From: a virus
IMG/VR virus record: IMGVR_UViG_3300028194_000272
Span: 1 to 31,528 of that record
Length of the DNA: 31,528 nucleotides
Reading direction: 5' to 3' (one strand)
Shown here: piece after piece, positions 6,778 to 14,700 of the stretch
How positions within the stretch are numbered: the first letter of the stretch is position 1
How the letters are laid out: each line of letters opens with the position of its first letter
The notes under the pieces: model-generated
What the model was told of the DNA's origin: nothing
Seen by the model: only the letters and a program-made list of their open reading frames with translations
Database searches by the model: none
Made by a program: the position numbers and the translations under genes

Positions 6778-9156
6778 ATGACAGAAAAACTTAAAAACCA
6801 AAAAGACTCACTCGCAAGATTAATGGCAACAGAAAATCTTACGATTGTACATAAAAAAATACCAACTGCATACTTTGATGTTAAGAATAGGATACTCGCT
6901 TGTCCTACTTTCAAAGATGACATTTCTCCAGAACTATATGACTTGTTCATGGGGCATGAAGTTGGCCATGCACTGAATACTCCTTACGAGGGACTTCATT
7001 CTACATTAGTTGAGAATAGAACTCTTAAGGGTTATCTTAATGTTGTCGAAGATGTAAGAATCGAGAAGGCAATCAAACAGAAGTATCAAGGGTTGAGAAC
7101 TTCTTTCTTTAAGGCATACAATGAACTTATGGAAAAGAACTTCTTCGGCATCGAGGGTAGAGACTTACAAGAACTTGCATTGATTGACAAAATCAATTTG
7201 ATTACTAAGTGTGGTTCTAGAGTCAACATCAAACTTAATTCTGAAGAACAAACATTCTTAGATATGGCAGAGGCATGTAAGACTTGGGAAGAAGTTGTCG
7301 CTTGTGCTAATTCAATCTATGAGTACTCTAAAGAAAACGAAGACAGAACTAAAGAAGACGAACAAATTTCTACTATGCAAATGCCTGATATTGAAGAGTC
7401 TGAAGAAGAAGACGAAGATGCAGAATCAAATCAGATGCCTGGTAACTATGACGAATCAGAAGAAGAGTCTGAAGAAGAAGACGAAGTATCAAAGGCTGAC
7501 TCTGAAGTAGACGAGAAAGGCGAAGAGACTGATAACCAGATTAAAGAAGTTGGTTCTAAGGGTGGCAAGTTCGAAGGCGCCTATGACGAATTAGATGGTG
7601 CTAGAGAGTCAATCACCGAACACTTTGCACATAACAACGAAGATGACTTTGTTGACGAAAATGCAAACATAAAAACTAATGTTGACTTGAGAACTAAATT
7701 CAAGAATGCTGATATAGACTCTATGATTTACACTCACAAACAAGTTGCCACTGATTGGCAAGAATGGTTAGTCGCTGCTGATTGGGACAGACAAATTGCA
7801 GAAGATGACTACTACAATCAAGAACATAAAGATGAGGCACTTACTGAAAGAAGTCACACTATTATTCTTGGCAAACATTACAGAAAACATCTTCAAAACA
7901 AAAACAAAAAGATTGTTGCCCACATGGCAAAAGAGTTTGAGTTAAGACAAAATGCACATAGAAGTGCTAAGGCATATACAGGCACTAGTGGTGACCTTGA
8001 TATGAATAGACTTGCTAAGTATCAGATTGTTGATGACATTTTCAAAAGAGTCACATACATTCCAGATGGCAAGAATCATGGTGTCAATGTTTTACTTGAC
8101 TGGTCTGGTTCTATTCATAATGAGTGTGCCGACATGTTAGAACAATCAATTATACTTTCAGAGTTCTGTAGAAAAGTAAACATTCCTTACAGAGTGTATC
8201 TCTTCTCAGATTCTATTCAAAGACAAGACAGATATGACTACTCAAGTGGCACTGCAAAACTTGTCGAGATTATGACTAACGAAATGTCTAACAGAAAATA
8301 CTCAGAGATTCTAGATTACTTATCTTGTATACTAGTTGGCAAAATGCATGATGAACTTCAGCACTCATGGGGTGGTTCAACAAAGGCCGAGAAACTTGCT
8401 GAAGAATACAATGCGATATTCAGTTCAATTCAACAATGGGATCCTGCAACTTCATACTGGAGAGATTCAAGATTCTCAAGACATTGTTGTCCTGAGAATT
8501 ACAGATTGGGTGGTACACCTCTTGACCATTGTTTAGTTGCTATGAGAAAATTCTTACCAGAGTTCAACAGACAGTATGGTATTGAGAAATCAATTCTAAC
8601 AATCATCACCGATGGGTTCAGTTTCAGAAGTGACTTCTTTGACGAATCAGAAGCAGAGTCTACTGACTACAAGGCTCAGGCAGGCGATGACTACTGGTAT
8701 TCTGCCAAGAGAGAGAGAAGTTTCATCGACCCATACATCAACAAGAACTTTCTTTACACAACTAATTCTGGTTATGGCAGAAACGACTTCGAGAAAACTC
8801 AGAACATATTAGAGTGGTTATCAGATACTTGCAATGTCACCGTGACAGGATACTTTGTTTTCACCAAGAAGAGAGACTTCCAGTCAATGGGTGAATACAT
8901 CATACCAAACTTTTGGGCAGAAGTTGATGGGTTGTGGAAAGATATGAGAAAATCAGGTGTAGTAGTTGACACCAAGGGTTACAACAAATTGTTCTTGACC
9001 ACTGCATCTAATCTTGCTACGACAGGCGATGACGAACTTGGCGAAGAGTTCATTGGTGCAAACAAAAACAGAGTGACTGCCGCTTTCAAAAGAAATCAGA
9101 AAGGCAAGTCAACATCAAGATTTCTAACTAACGAATTTATAAAGGAGATTGCATAA
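6778..9156 (+). CDS. cobT: CobT-like protein with HExxH and VWA domains
   Basis: A 792-residue protein. Near the N-terminus is HEVGH (60-64) followed by NVVEDVRIE (88-96), a zinc-peptidase-like HExxH plus downstream glutamate. Residues about 195-270 are a highly acidic linker (many EE/DE repeats). The C-terminal half is a von Willebrand A domain with the metal-site motif DWSGS (441-445). This matches phage proteins named after CobT, a cobaltochelatase subunit, and it is followed by CobS. No CobN is seen, so the phage pair may remodel another substrate. The start lacks a separate leader: the -10-like box lies just upstream. Confidence 0.85.
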   Translation: MTEKLKNQKDSLARLMATENLTIVHKKIPTAYFDVKNRILACPTFKDDISPELYDLFMGHEVGHALNTPYEGLHSTLVENRTLKGYLNVVEDVRIEKAIKQKYQGLRTSFFKAYNELMEKNFFGIEGRDLQELALIDKINLITKCGSRVNIKLNSEEQTFLDMAEACKTWEEVVACANSIYEYSKENEDRTKEDEQISTMQMPDIEESEEEDEDAESNQMPGNYDESEEESEEEDEVSKADSEVDEKGEETDNQIKEVGSKGGKFEGAYDELDGARESITEHFAHNNEDDFVDENANIKTNVDLRTKFKNADIDSMIYTHKQVATDWQEWLVAADWDRQIAEDDYYNQEHKDEALTERSHTIILGKHYRKHLQNKNKKIVAHMAKEFELRQNAHRSAKAYTGTSGDLDMNRLAKYQIVDDIFKRVTYIPDGKNHGVNVLLDWSGSIHNECADMLEQSIILSEFCRKVNIPYRVYLFSDSIQRQDRYDYSSGTAKLVEIMTNEMSNRKYSEILDYLSCILVGKMHDELQHSWGGSTKAEKLAEEYNAIFSSIQQWDPATSYWRDSRFSRHCCPENYRLGGTPLDHCLVAMRKFLPEFNRQYGIEKSILTIITDGFSFRSDFFDESEAESTDYKAQAGDDYWYSAKRERSFIDPYINKNFLYTTNSGYGRNDFEKTQNILEWLSDTCNVTVTGYFVFTKKRDFQSMGEYIIPNFWAEVDGLWKDMRKSGVVVDTKGYNKLFLTTASNLATTGDDELGEEFIGANKNRVTAAFKRNQKGKSTSRFLTNEFIKEIA

Positions 9157-9389
9157 TGGAAATGATAGGTACTATTAATATTGATAAATTTCAAGACGCC
9201 ATACAACAGGTCGGTAAAGGACCTTGTGTAGAGTTTGATTGCCCTAGGCAAAGGGCTTGTGGCGAAGAAGAGGTTGAATGTAAGGCATTTAGGTTTTGGG
9301 TCAACAATGATTCATACACCACAATGAGAAAAGGTCAGAAGACTTCTATTGCAATTGACATGGAAAGATTACTAAAAGAAATTGAATAG
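9156..9389 (+). CDS. Small cysteine-containing phage protein (77 aa)
   Basis: ATG 9156 overlaps the cobT stop (TAATG) and follows AAGGAG, so translation is coupled. The product has four cysteines in its middle (PCVEFDCPRQRACGEEEVEC), which could bind a metal, then a basic patch and an amphipathic C-terminal helix. The spacing does not match a zinc finger I can name. It sits between CobT and CobS genes and may belong to the same complex, but that is only positional. Confidence 0.65.
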   Translation: MEMIGTINIDKFQDAIQQVGKGPCVEFDCPRQRACGEEEVECKAFRFWVNNDSYTTMRKGQKTSIAIDMERLLKEIE

Positions 9390-9421
9390 GGTTGACAATG
9401 ACCCTCACTTTTTGATAGGAT
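9388..9421 (+). promoter_or_regulatory. Hairpin/promoter element, copy 3
   Basis: AGGGT (9388-9392) pairs with ACCCT (9401-9405) around TGACAATG, then CACTTTTTG. TTGACA (9392-9397) and TAGGAT (9416-9421) are 18 bases apart. The copy is nearly identical to copy 2 except for the compensated stem pair. It precedes cobS by 43 bases; a 13-codon open frame (ATG 9430, stop 9469-9471) lies between and overlaps the cobS start, so a leader peptide is conceivable. Confidence 0.55.
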
Positions 9422-9463
9422 AATAACTGATGAGAAATAAAACTACTTTAACGGAGACAAATT

Positions 9464-10678
9464 ATGAGTAAGTGGACATACGACCCAACAGAGTCGATTA
9501 ATATAGGGAATGCAAATTTCCACCTGACACCTGACAGGAAAGAATTTATTCAGGCATTAAAGGAAAAATATCCGAATCAATTGCAATTCACGAAAGAGCA
9601 ATTCAATTCGTTAGGACATTTTCCATATTGGCTGAAGTCAAACAGGTATAACTTTAAAGATGGTTCAGTCTTTAATCTTCAACCTATTCTTGCTGTCGAT
9701 AATAACGGCACGACTATTGCAGTTTCTAATAAACCAGAACCTCTTGCAGTTCCTCAGACCAAGAGGGTTCAACAGATGCCTGTTGCCGCTCAATCTGAGA
9801 GTGTGAATATCATGAGTGATGTCAAAATCATTCCTGAGAAGATGCCAAACTATGTGCCTTTTGGTCATGCTAAAGATGTTAAGAACATTCTTAAATCTAA
9901 GATATTCTTTCCTTTCTTTGTGACAGGTCTTTCAGGTAATGGTAAAACATTAATGATTGAACAAACTTGTGCTCAGTTGAAGAGAGAACTCTTCAGAGTC
10001 AATATCACTATTGAGACAGACGAAGACGACCTAATGGGTGGTCACACTTTGCAGAATGGTAACATCATCTTCAGAGAAGGTCCAGTTATCAAGGCAATGA
10101 GAAAAGGCGCTGTCTTACTTCTTGACGAAGTTGACTTAGGGTCTAACAAAATGATGTGTTTACAATCAGTTCTTGAGGGCAAAGGTTACTTAATCAAGAA
10201 AACTGGTGAGTGGGTTACACCGACTCCTGGTTTCACTGTTGTCGCAACTGCCAACACTAAGGGCCAAGGGTCTGAAGATGGCAAGTTCATTGGTACTCAA
10301 ATCATGAATGAGGCGATGCTTGAAAGATTCGCTATCACAATGCAACAAGAATATCCACCAGTAACTACTGAGAGAAATATTCTAAAACAAGAAATGGCTT
10401 TGACTGGCGATGTTGACGATGACTTCGTTAAGAAACTAGTTGATTGGGCTGACATAATCAGAAAGACTTATTACGAAGGCGCCATTGATGATGTGATTAC
10501 GACCAGAAGGTTAGTTCACATTGTTAGTGCTTACAAGATGTTTGGTGACAAACTAAAGGCGATTACAATGTGCATATCTAGATTTGACGAAGAAACTAGA
10601 AATGCTGTTCTTGACCTTTACACCAAAGTCGATGATGGTGTGCATTTAGAAAACCCTGTTGACGAAACAGACTCTTAA
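9464..10678 (+). CDS. cobS: CobS-like AAA+ ATPase (MoxR type)
   Basis: A 404-residue ATPase beginning after ACGGAGAC, a good ribosome binding site. The N-terminal ~130 residues are a substrate or partner domain. Walker A is GLSGNGKT (155-162), Walker B is LLLDEVD with D221 and E222, followed by a sensor 1 segment (TVVATANT) and an arginine-finger region (MLERFAI). CobS and CobT energise cobalt insertion in aerobic B12 synthesis; in phages the pair probably forms a MoxR-VWA chaperone-like machine, and the cobalamin role is unproven. Gene order with cobT supports the pairing. Confidence 0.9.
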   Translation: MSKWTYDPTESINIGNANFHLTPDRKEFIQALKEKYPNQLQFTKEQFNSLGHFPYWLKSNRYNFKDGSVFNLQPILAVDNNGTTIAVSNKPEPLAVPQTKRVQQMPVAAQSESVNIMSDVKIIPEKMPNYVPFGHAKDVKNILKSKIFFPFFVTGLSGNGKTLMIEQTCAQLKRELFRVNITIETDEDDLMGGHTLQNGNIIFREGPVIKAMRKGAVLLLDEVDLGSNKMMCLQSVLEGKGYLIKKTGEWVTPTPGFTVVATANTKGQGSEDGKFIGTQIMNEAMLERFAITMQQEYPPVTTERNILKQEMALTGDVDDDFVKKLVDWADIIRKTYYEGAIDDVITTRRLVHIVSAYKMFGDKLKAITMCISRFDEETRNAVLDLYTKVDDGVHLENPVDETDS

Positions 10679-10687
10679 GAGTATAAT
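10659..10687 (+). promoter_or_regulatory. Sigma70-like promoter inside the end of cobS
   Basis: TTGACG (10659-10664), 17-base spacer, TATAAT (10682-10687). AAAACCC lies just before the -35 box. The -10 ends six bases before the ATG at 10694, which has no ribosome binding site, so the mRNA is predicted to be leaderless. Confidence 0.6.
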
Positions 10688-10693
10688 ACTAAT

Positions 10694-11002
10694 ATGGGTT
10701 TATTTACTAAGTCAAACAACAAAGTCCAACGAGGCATTGACTACAAATACAATGAGGGAGAACTTCTAAAAGAGTTCTCTCAATATGTAGATTCAACTTA
10801 TGACCAACACTACAGTCTGAACAAGTATCAGGCAACTGAATTCATTATGGATGCAGGACACGGTGAAGGTTTTTGTATTGGGAATATTTTAAAGTATGCC
10901 CAACGATATGGCAAAAAGGGTGGGAAAAATCGTGCCGACCTTTTGAAAGTAATTCATTATGGGTTTCTTGCTTTAAATAATCACGATAAAAATGGAGACT
11001 AA
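10694..11002 (+). CDS. DUF3310-family phage protein
   Basis: A 102-residue protein with the DUF3310 pattern: an N-terminal helix, then GFCIGNILKYAQRYGKKGGK, then NRADLLKVIHYGFLAL. In this family the G-N-x-x-K-Y and K-x-G-K segments are the conserved core; the domain is common in phages, sometimes joined to nucleotide kinases, and its biochemical role is unsettled. It precedes the sliding clamp and is preceded by its own promoter. No Shine-Dalgarno sequence is visible before the ATG. Confidence 0.8.
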   Translation: MGLFTKSNNKVQRGIDYKYNEGELLKEFSQYVDSTYDQHYSLNKYQATEFIMDAGHGEGFCIGNILKYAQRYGKKGGKNRADLLKVIHYGFLALNNHDKNGD

Positions 11003-11005
11003 GAA

Positions 11006-11671
11006 ATGAAAATTTCAAGTGAAACAAAGGCGATACTAAAAAACTTCGCTACAATTAATTCAGGTATCAAAGTTGATTCAGGTAATCAACTTAAGACGAT
11101 ATCTAACATGAAGAATATTCTGGCTGTCGCTACGATACCAGAAACATTCGACAAGTCATTTAGTATCTACAATCTTGTAGAATTTCTAGGTGCAACTAGT
11201 CTATTAGAGAATCCAGAATTCAATTTCAATGATTCGTCATTGAGTATTGCTGATGCTGATACATCTCTAACTTACTTCTATGCCTCAGAGGGTATGGTCA
11301 CTTCACCAGAGAAGATGATTACTATGCCAGATGCAGAGATTAATATAGAATTATCTTCTACACTTCTAAATGAATTGCAAAAGGCAGCTTCAGTATTGGG
11401 TGTTAATGATTTGATACTTACATCTGATGGGACTAAAATTCAGATGCAAGTAACTGATAAGAAGAATACAACTTCGAACACATTCAGTAGAACTGTTGGC
11501 GAAGGCAATGGTGACACATTCACCATGAATTTCAAGATTGAGAACTTGAAAGTTTTAGATGGCAACTACTCAGTTGCAGTATCCTCAAAAGGCATATCTC
11601 ATTTCAATAATAAAGATTTGGCTTTAGAATACTTTATTGCTTTAGAACCAGATAGTTCTTACAGCGCTTAG
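11006..11671 (+). CDS. 45: gp45 sliding clamp
   Basis: A 221-residue protein, close to T4 gp45 (228). The start (MKISSETKAILKNFATINSG) is nearly the T4 sequence, and the C-terminal strand (LALEYFIALEPDSS) matches too. Three clamps form a ring that tethers DNA polymerase and, with gp55, activates late transcription. ATG 11006 follows ATGGAGACTAAGAA, with GGAG eight bases away. It lies upstream of its loader genes gp44 and gp62, the usual T4 order. Confidence 0.93.
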   Translation: MKISSETKAILKNFATINSGIKVDSGNQLKTISNMKNILAVATIPETFDKSFSIYNLVEFLGATSLLENPEFNFNDSSLSIADADTSLTYFYASEGMVTSPEKMITMPDAEINIELSSTLLNELQKAASVLGVNDLILTSDGTKIQMQVTDKKNTTSNTFSRTVGEGNGDTFTMNFKIENLKVLDGNYSVAVSSKGISHFNNKDLALEYFIALEPDSSYSA

Positions 11672-11682
11672 CATAAATACTT

Positions 11683-11784
11683 ATGTGTGAAACAGCGCCA
11701 GTCTCCGCTACTTTCATGGGAGTATTAGAATCTCATCATCAATGGTCTAATACACGAACATTCGGAGGGGTTTGTTCTTCTTAA
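11683..11784 (+). CDS. Possible 33-aa ORF between gp45 and gp44
   Basis: An ATG at 11683 opens 33 codons that end two bases before the gp44 ATG. CATAAATA (11672-11679) lies just upstream, resembling a late promoter, but there is no ribosome binding site. The product has two cysteines and no membrane segment. The near-touching stop and gp44 start could couple their translation. The alternative is a noncoding leader: the ORF contains the hairpin at 11722-11753. Low confidence. Confidence 0.3.
   Translation: MCETAPVSATFMGVLESHHQWSNTRTFGGVCSS
11722..11753 (+). promoter_or_regulatory. Hairpin in the gp44 leader
   Basis: GTATTAGA (11722-11729) pairs perfectly with TCTAATAC (11746-11753) across a 16-base loop. 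It lies 33 bases before the gp44 ATG and upstream of GGAGGGG (11764-11770), so it could control access of ribosomes. RegA, a translational repressor of clamp genes in T4, is encoded at 13998. Confidence 0.4.
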
Positions 11785-11786
11785 TT

Positions 11787-12731
11787 ATGAATACAAATGA
11801 ATTTTTATATGTAGAAAAGTATCGTCCTACTATCATTGCCGATACTATACTACCCAAAGGCGTTAAGAAAACATTCCGAGAGTTTGTTTCTAATAACGAG
11901 ATACCAAATCTAATGCTTTGTGGTTCACAAGGTACAGGCAAAACAACGGTCGCTAAGGCACTCTGTAATGAGTTAGGAGCTGATTTCATTGTCATTAATG
12001 GCAGTGACGAGGGCCGTCTTATCGACACTTTGCGAACAAAGATTAAAAACTTCGCATCTACTGTATCTCTTCAAGGTGGCCCGAAAGTGGTCATACTTGA
12101 TGAGGCAGATTATATATCTGCTGACTCAGTACAACCTGCATTGAGAAACTTCATAGAAGAGTTCTCAAGTAACTGTAGGTTTATCTTTACATGTAACTAC
12201 AAGAATAGAATCATTGCACCTCTACATAGTAGATGTACTGTAATTGATTTCTCAATACCCAAGAACGAAAAACAAGCACTCGCAATGGGTGGTCTAGATA
12301 GACTAAAATCTATATGTGACAATGAGGGTATTAAGTATGATGAGAAGGTATTAGTAGAACTTATACTAAAGTTCTTTCCAGATTTCAGACGATGTATCAA
12401 CGAAGTTCAACGATATGGTGCAAGTGGTGTAATCGATAGTGGTCTATTAGCGACATTATCAGAAGAAAAACTGACACCATTGATTGATATGATTGCAGGT
12501 AAAAACTGGGGCGCCATGAGAAAATGGGTCGCTCAAAATTCTGATAATGATTTCAATGGTTTATATCGTAAGATATTTGATGCACTCGAACAAAGATTAG
12601 AACCAAGTTCTATACCTGCAGCTGTTTTGTTCATCGCTGATTATCAATACAAGGCTGCATTCGCTATGGATTCAGAAATTAACTTCACCGCATGTCTCAC
12701 CGAGATTATGTCCGAGTGCAAGTTTAAGTGA
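11787..12731 (+). CDS. 44: gp44 clamp loader large subunit
   Basis: From ATG 11787 the product is 314 residues (T4 gp44: 319). It opens with the RFC-type YVEKYRPTIIADTILP. Walker A is GSQGTGKT (46-53), Walker B ILDEAD (D105, E106), and SRC (in LHSRCTV) is the arginine-finger motif. It loads the gp45 ring onto primed DNA with gp62. An in-frame TTG at 11772 is closer to GGAGGGG but leaves only one base of spacing. ATG 11787 has a long 16-base spacing, so the exact start is uncertain. Confidence 0.93.
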   Translation: MNTNEFLYVEKYRPTIIADTILPKGVKKTFREFVSNNEIPNLMLCGSQGTGKTTVAKALCNELGADFIVINGSDEGRLIDTLRTKIKNFASTVSLQGGPKVVILDEADYISADSVQPALRNFIEEFSSNCRFIFTCNYKNRIIAPLHSRCTVIDFSIPKNEKQALAMGGLDRLKSICDNEGIKYDEKVLVELILKFFPDFRRCINEVQRYGASGVIDSGLLATLSEEKLTPLIDMIAGKNWGAMRKWVAQNSDNDFNGLYRKIFDALEQRLEPSSIPAAVLFIADYQYKAAFAMDSEINFTACLTEIMSECKFK

Positions 12732-12823
12732 TTGAATTATTAGTATGGAGTTTAATAGTAATTACATGGGCAACATATGGTATGCATGTAATAAAAGAGT
12801 TTGTGAGAAATCACATAGAATAG
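12728..12823 (+). CDS. Very small membrane peptide (31 aa)
   Basis: GTG 12728 overlaps the gp44 stop (GTGA). The product has one hydrophobic segment (LLVWSLIVITWATYGMHVI) and a basic C-terminal end, typical of a single-span inner-membrane peptide. The stop is nine bases before the next ATG. Support comes from the tight coupling on both sides; no family recognised. Confidence 0.45.
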   Translation: MIELLVWSLIVITWATYGMHVIKEFVRNHIE

Positions 12824-12832
12824 GAGACTGAA

Positions 12833-13246
12833 ATGAAAGTAGAACCAATAATGAAAAAACCAACTAGATTCAGACGATTTGCATTTGCACTTGTGAATGC
12901 TTGGAGAAGAGTAATGGATGTGAAATATAATCCATTAAAATATATACCCGACCCAAGTTTACAGACTTACTTTATGTTAGTTTTGTTTACTGTATGGAGT
13001 GTATTCTTTGGGTTTCTGGCTGCAAACTACTTAGGGTTCTTTAATTACAATACTCTAATTAGTATCATCATACATATTGCAATACTATTACCATTAGCAT
13101 TTACCAATGCAATCTTTGTTGATGCAGAGAGAGATGGACATAAATGGTTAAAAGAATGGACAGAAGAAAGAAACAGATATCGTATTGTCGCTAACAGACT
13201 CAGAACTAAAAACTTAGTTATGTGGAATCCAAACGAGGAAGCATAA
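12833..13246 (+). CDS. Two-span membrane protein (137 aa)
   Basis: Starts after TAGGAGACTGAA, a good ribosome binding site. The N-terminal ~45 residues are strongly basic (KKPTRFRRF, AWRRVMD). Two hydrophobic segments follow, about residues 46-67 (YFMLVLFTVWSVFFGFLAA) and 73-94 (TLISIIIHIAILLPLAFTNA). The C-terminal tail is charged. Both ends are probably cytoplasmic by the positive-inside rule. It sits inside the clamp-loader cluster but shows no replication domain, and its function is unknown. Confidence 0.7.
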   Translation: MKVEPIMKKPTRFRRFAFALVNAWRRVMDVKYNPLKYIPDPSLQTYFMLVLFTVWSVFFGFLAANYLGFFNYNTLISIIIHIAILLPLAFTNAIFVDAERDGHKWLKEWTEERNRYRIVANRLRTKNLVMWNPNEEA

Positions 13247-13359
13247 TGGGTAAATTAAGACAATGGTTAGCAAGATGGTTTGATTACCACTTAGAAAGAA
13301 GTCTACAAAGACATGCCGATAAAATATGGCGGGAAAGTAAAGATGACAGAACACAATAA
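13246..13359 (+). CDS. Small basic protein (37 aa)
   Basis: ATG 13246 overlaps the previous stop (TAATG), and GAGGAAG lies six to twelve bases upstream. The 37-residue product is rich in arginine and tryptophan (KLRQWLARWFDYHLERSLQR) and would form an amphipathic helix, possibly peripheral to the membrane. It overlaps the following gene by 17 bases. No family recognised. Confidence 0.5.
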   Translation: MGKLRQWLARWFDYHLERSLQRHADKIWRESKDDRTQ

Positions 13360-13612
13360 TATAGTAGAATTTCAAAGACAATTATTGGCCGCAGAAGAAT
13401 GGTCGAGTAAAGTTAAGGGCATACATGCACATTCAATAAACTCTATGTGGTACGATGACAGACCACAAGATACTTCAGAAGGCAAGTGTGTTACCGATGT
13501 TGAATACAACAACGGCACAATTGAGAGAACTCAACAAGACGGAACTAAACATATGTTTGGCACTGCTCTTACTGGTCAAGCTCTAGTTGATTCTATGAAT
13601 AGAAACACTTAA
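13343..13612 (+). CDS. Phage protein of unknown function (89 aa)
   Basis: ATG 13343 (MTEHNNIVEFQRQLLAAEEW) is preferred over an in-frame ATG at 13313, because GGGAAAG lies upstream and the overlap with the previous gene is shorter. The protein has a helical start, then a segment with several aromatic residues and a beta-rich end (VEYNNGTIERTQQDGTKHMF). It contains no membrane segment. It is next to gp62 in the replication cluster; no family recognised. Confidence 0.65.
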   Translation: MTEHNNIVEFQRQLLAAEEWSSKVKGIHAHSINSMWYDDRPQDTSEGKCVTDVEYNNGTIERTQQDGTKHMFGTALTGQALVDSMNRNT

Positions 13613-14005
13613 GTGTCAAAACGAAATCCATTCGACTTCGTTAAGTCGGTCTCTTACGACAAAAAAGATATCATGGTTGATGATATCGAAGAGAAAGCAT
13701 ATCAACCATTCTTAATCAATAAGGCATTATCTTATCACCAAGATGCAGTCTTTCTAGTAAACGAGATGAATATCAGACATAGTACTGGTGGCCGTCTTCA
13801 ATACTTGTTTTTCATAAATACTCTTAGAAAACGACAAAGATTTTCTAAATGGCATAAACCTTTCGAAAGTAAGAAGTTAGATACAGTGAAGCAGGCCTTC
13901 GGCGTATCCTCACAAAGGGCCAAAGAATATCTTGAGTTATTAAATGATAAACAGTATCGTGACTTGAAAGACAGTATGAAAATTGGTGGAAAGAATAATG
14001 GATGA
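13613..14005 (+). CDS. 62: gp62 clamp loader small subunit
   Basis: A 130-residue protein starting with GTG directly after the previous stop. The pattern NPFDFVKSVSYDKKDIM, then NEMN, then LQYLFFINTLRKRQRFSKW matches gp62 of marine T4-like phages, which is shorter than T4 gp62 (187). gp62 joins four gp44 subunits to form the clamp loader. The start codon lies in a perfect 12-base palindrome ACACTTAAGTGT (13605-13616). Position between gp44 and regA matches the T4 gene order. Confidence 0.85.
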   Translation: MSKRNPFDFVKSVSYDKKDIMVDDIEEKAYQPFLINKALSYHQDAVFLVNEMNIRHSTGGRLQYLFFINTLRKRQRFSKWHKPFESKKLDTVKQAFGVSSQRAKEYLELLNDKQYRDLKDSMKIGGKNNG

Positions 14006-14408
14006 CTTATTAGAATCAGTAAAAGACTTAGTAGAAATAACATTTCCTGAAAAGGACGACTTCTTAAAGATAAGAGAAACACTATCTAGAATTGGTGTAG
14101 CGTCTCGAAAAGAGAAAGAACTCTTTCAGTCATGTCATATACTACACAAAAGAGGCAAGTATTACATTGTCCACTTCAAAGAGTTATTCAAACTCGATGG
14201 CAAACAAACAAACTTTGACGAATCAGATGTCGCTAGACGAAACACTATTGTCGATTTATTAAGACAATGGAACCTTGTCAAGGTACTTGACTCGAAGAGA
14301 ATAGAAGAGCCTAGAGCGCCACTTTCTCAAATTAAGGTTATACCTTATAAAGAAAAGAACCAGTGGAAACTCACACAAAAATACTCTATAGGCACTAACA
14401 TAAACTAA
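13998..14408 (+). CDS. regA: RegA translational repressor
   Basis: From ATG 13998 (after GGTGGAAAG) the protein is 136 residues, against 122 in T4. The core matches T4 RegA closely: DFLKIRETLSRIG, then FQSCHILHKRGKYYIVHFKE, and near the C-terminus WKLTQKYSIG. RegA binds start regions of early mRNAs, including clamp genes, and blocks ribosomes. This copy has about 13 extra N-terminal residues (MDDLLESVKDLVE). It overlaps the gp62 stop by eight bases. Confidence 0.92.
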   Translation: MDDLLESVKDLVEITFPEKDDFLKIRETLSRIGVASRKEKELFQSCHILHKRGKYYIVHFKELFKLDGKQTNFDESDVARRNTIVDLLRQWNLVKVLDSKRIEEPRAPLSQIKVIPYKEKNQWKLTQKYSIGTNIN

Positions 14409-14447
14409 ATACCCTTGTTATAAATCAATTAATAACAGGAGTATTAT

Positions 14448-14621
14448 ATGTTGGAATTTCTTCAATGGATAATTGCTTGGGTACAAGTGTTACCTTGGTT
14501 AGTAATGGGTGCATCTTTAGTTGCAGCTCTTACACCTACACCAGTTGATGATGGCATAGTCAAGAAAGCTTACAAAGTACTTGATTGGGTCGCATTAAAT
14601 GTTGGAAAAGCAAAGGACTAA
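14448..14621 (+). CDS. Small membrane protein (57 aa)
   Basis: ATG 14448 follows ACAGGAG, an ideal ribosome binding site. The N-terminal 30 residues are hydrophobic (FLQWIIAWVQVLPWLVMG, then SLVAAL), followed by a TPTPVDDG turn and an amphipathic, lysine-rich C-terminal helix (KKAYKVLDWVALNVGKAK). It looks like a one-span membrane protein with a cytoplasmic tail. A TATAAATC at 14420-14427 upstream is close to, but not, a late promoter. Confidence 0.55.
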   Translation: MLEFLQWIIAWVQVLPWLVMGASLVAALTPTPVDDGIVKKAYKVLDWVALNVGKAKD

Positions 14622-14641
14622 AAAGTTCTATAAAAACCCCC

Positions 14642-14670
14642 TTTACAAATTAGCGAAACTTCGATATACT
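14642..14670 (+). promoter_or_regulatory. Sigma70-like promoter
   Basis: TTTACA (14642-14647), exactly 17 bases, TATACT (14665-14670). AAAAACCCCC sits directly before the -35 box. Transcription would start near 14677 and leave a leader of about 24 bases with AGGAG before the ATG at 14701. Confidence 0.7.
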
Positions 14671-14700
14671 GGAGACTCATAATTTCAATAGGAGTATATT

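Noticed and set aside
7295-7510. Plus-strand open frame inside the CobT acidic linker
   Set aside because: A lysine-rich shadow of GAA/GAC repeats in another frame, without start signals.
14420-14427. TATAAATC as a late promoter for the gene at 14448
   Set aside because: One base from the consensus, but the gene has a normal leader with AGGAG and no other support.
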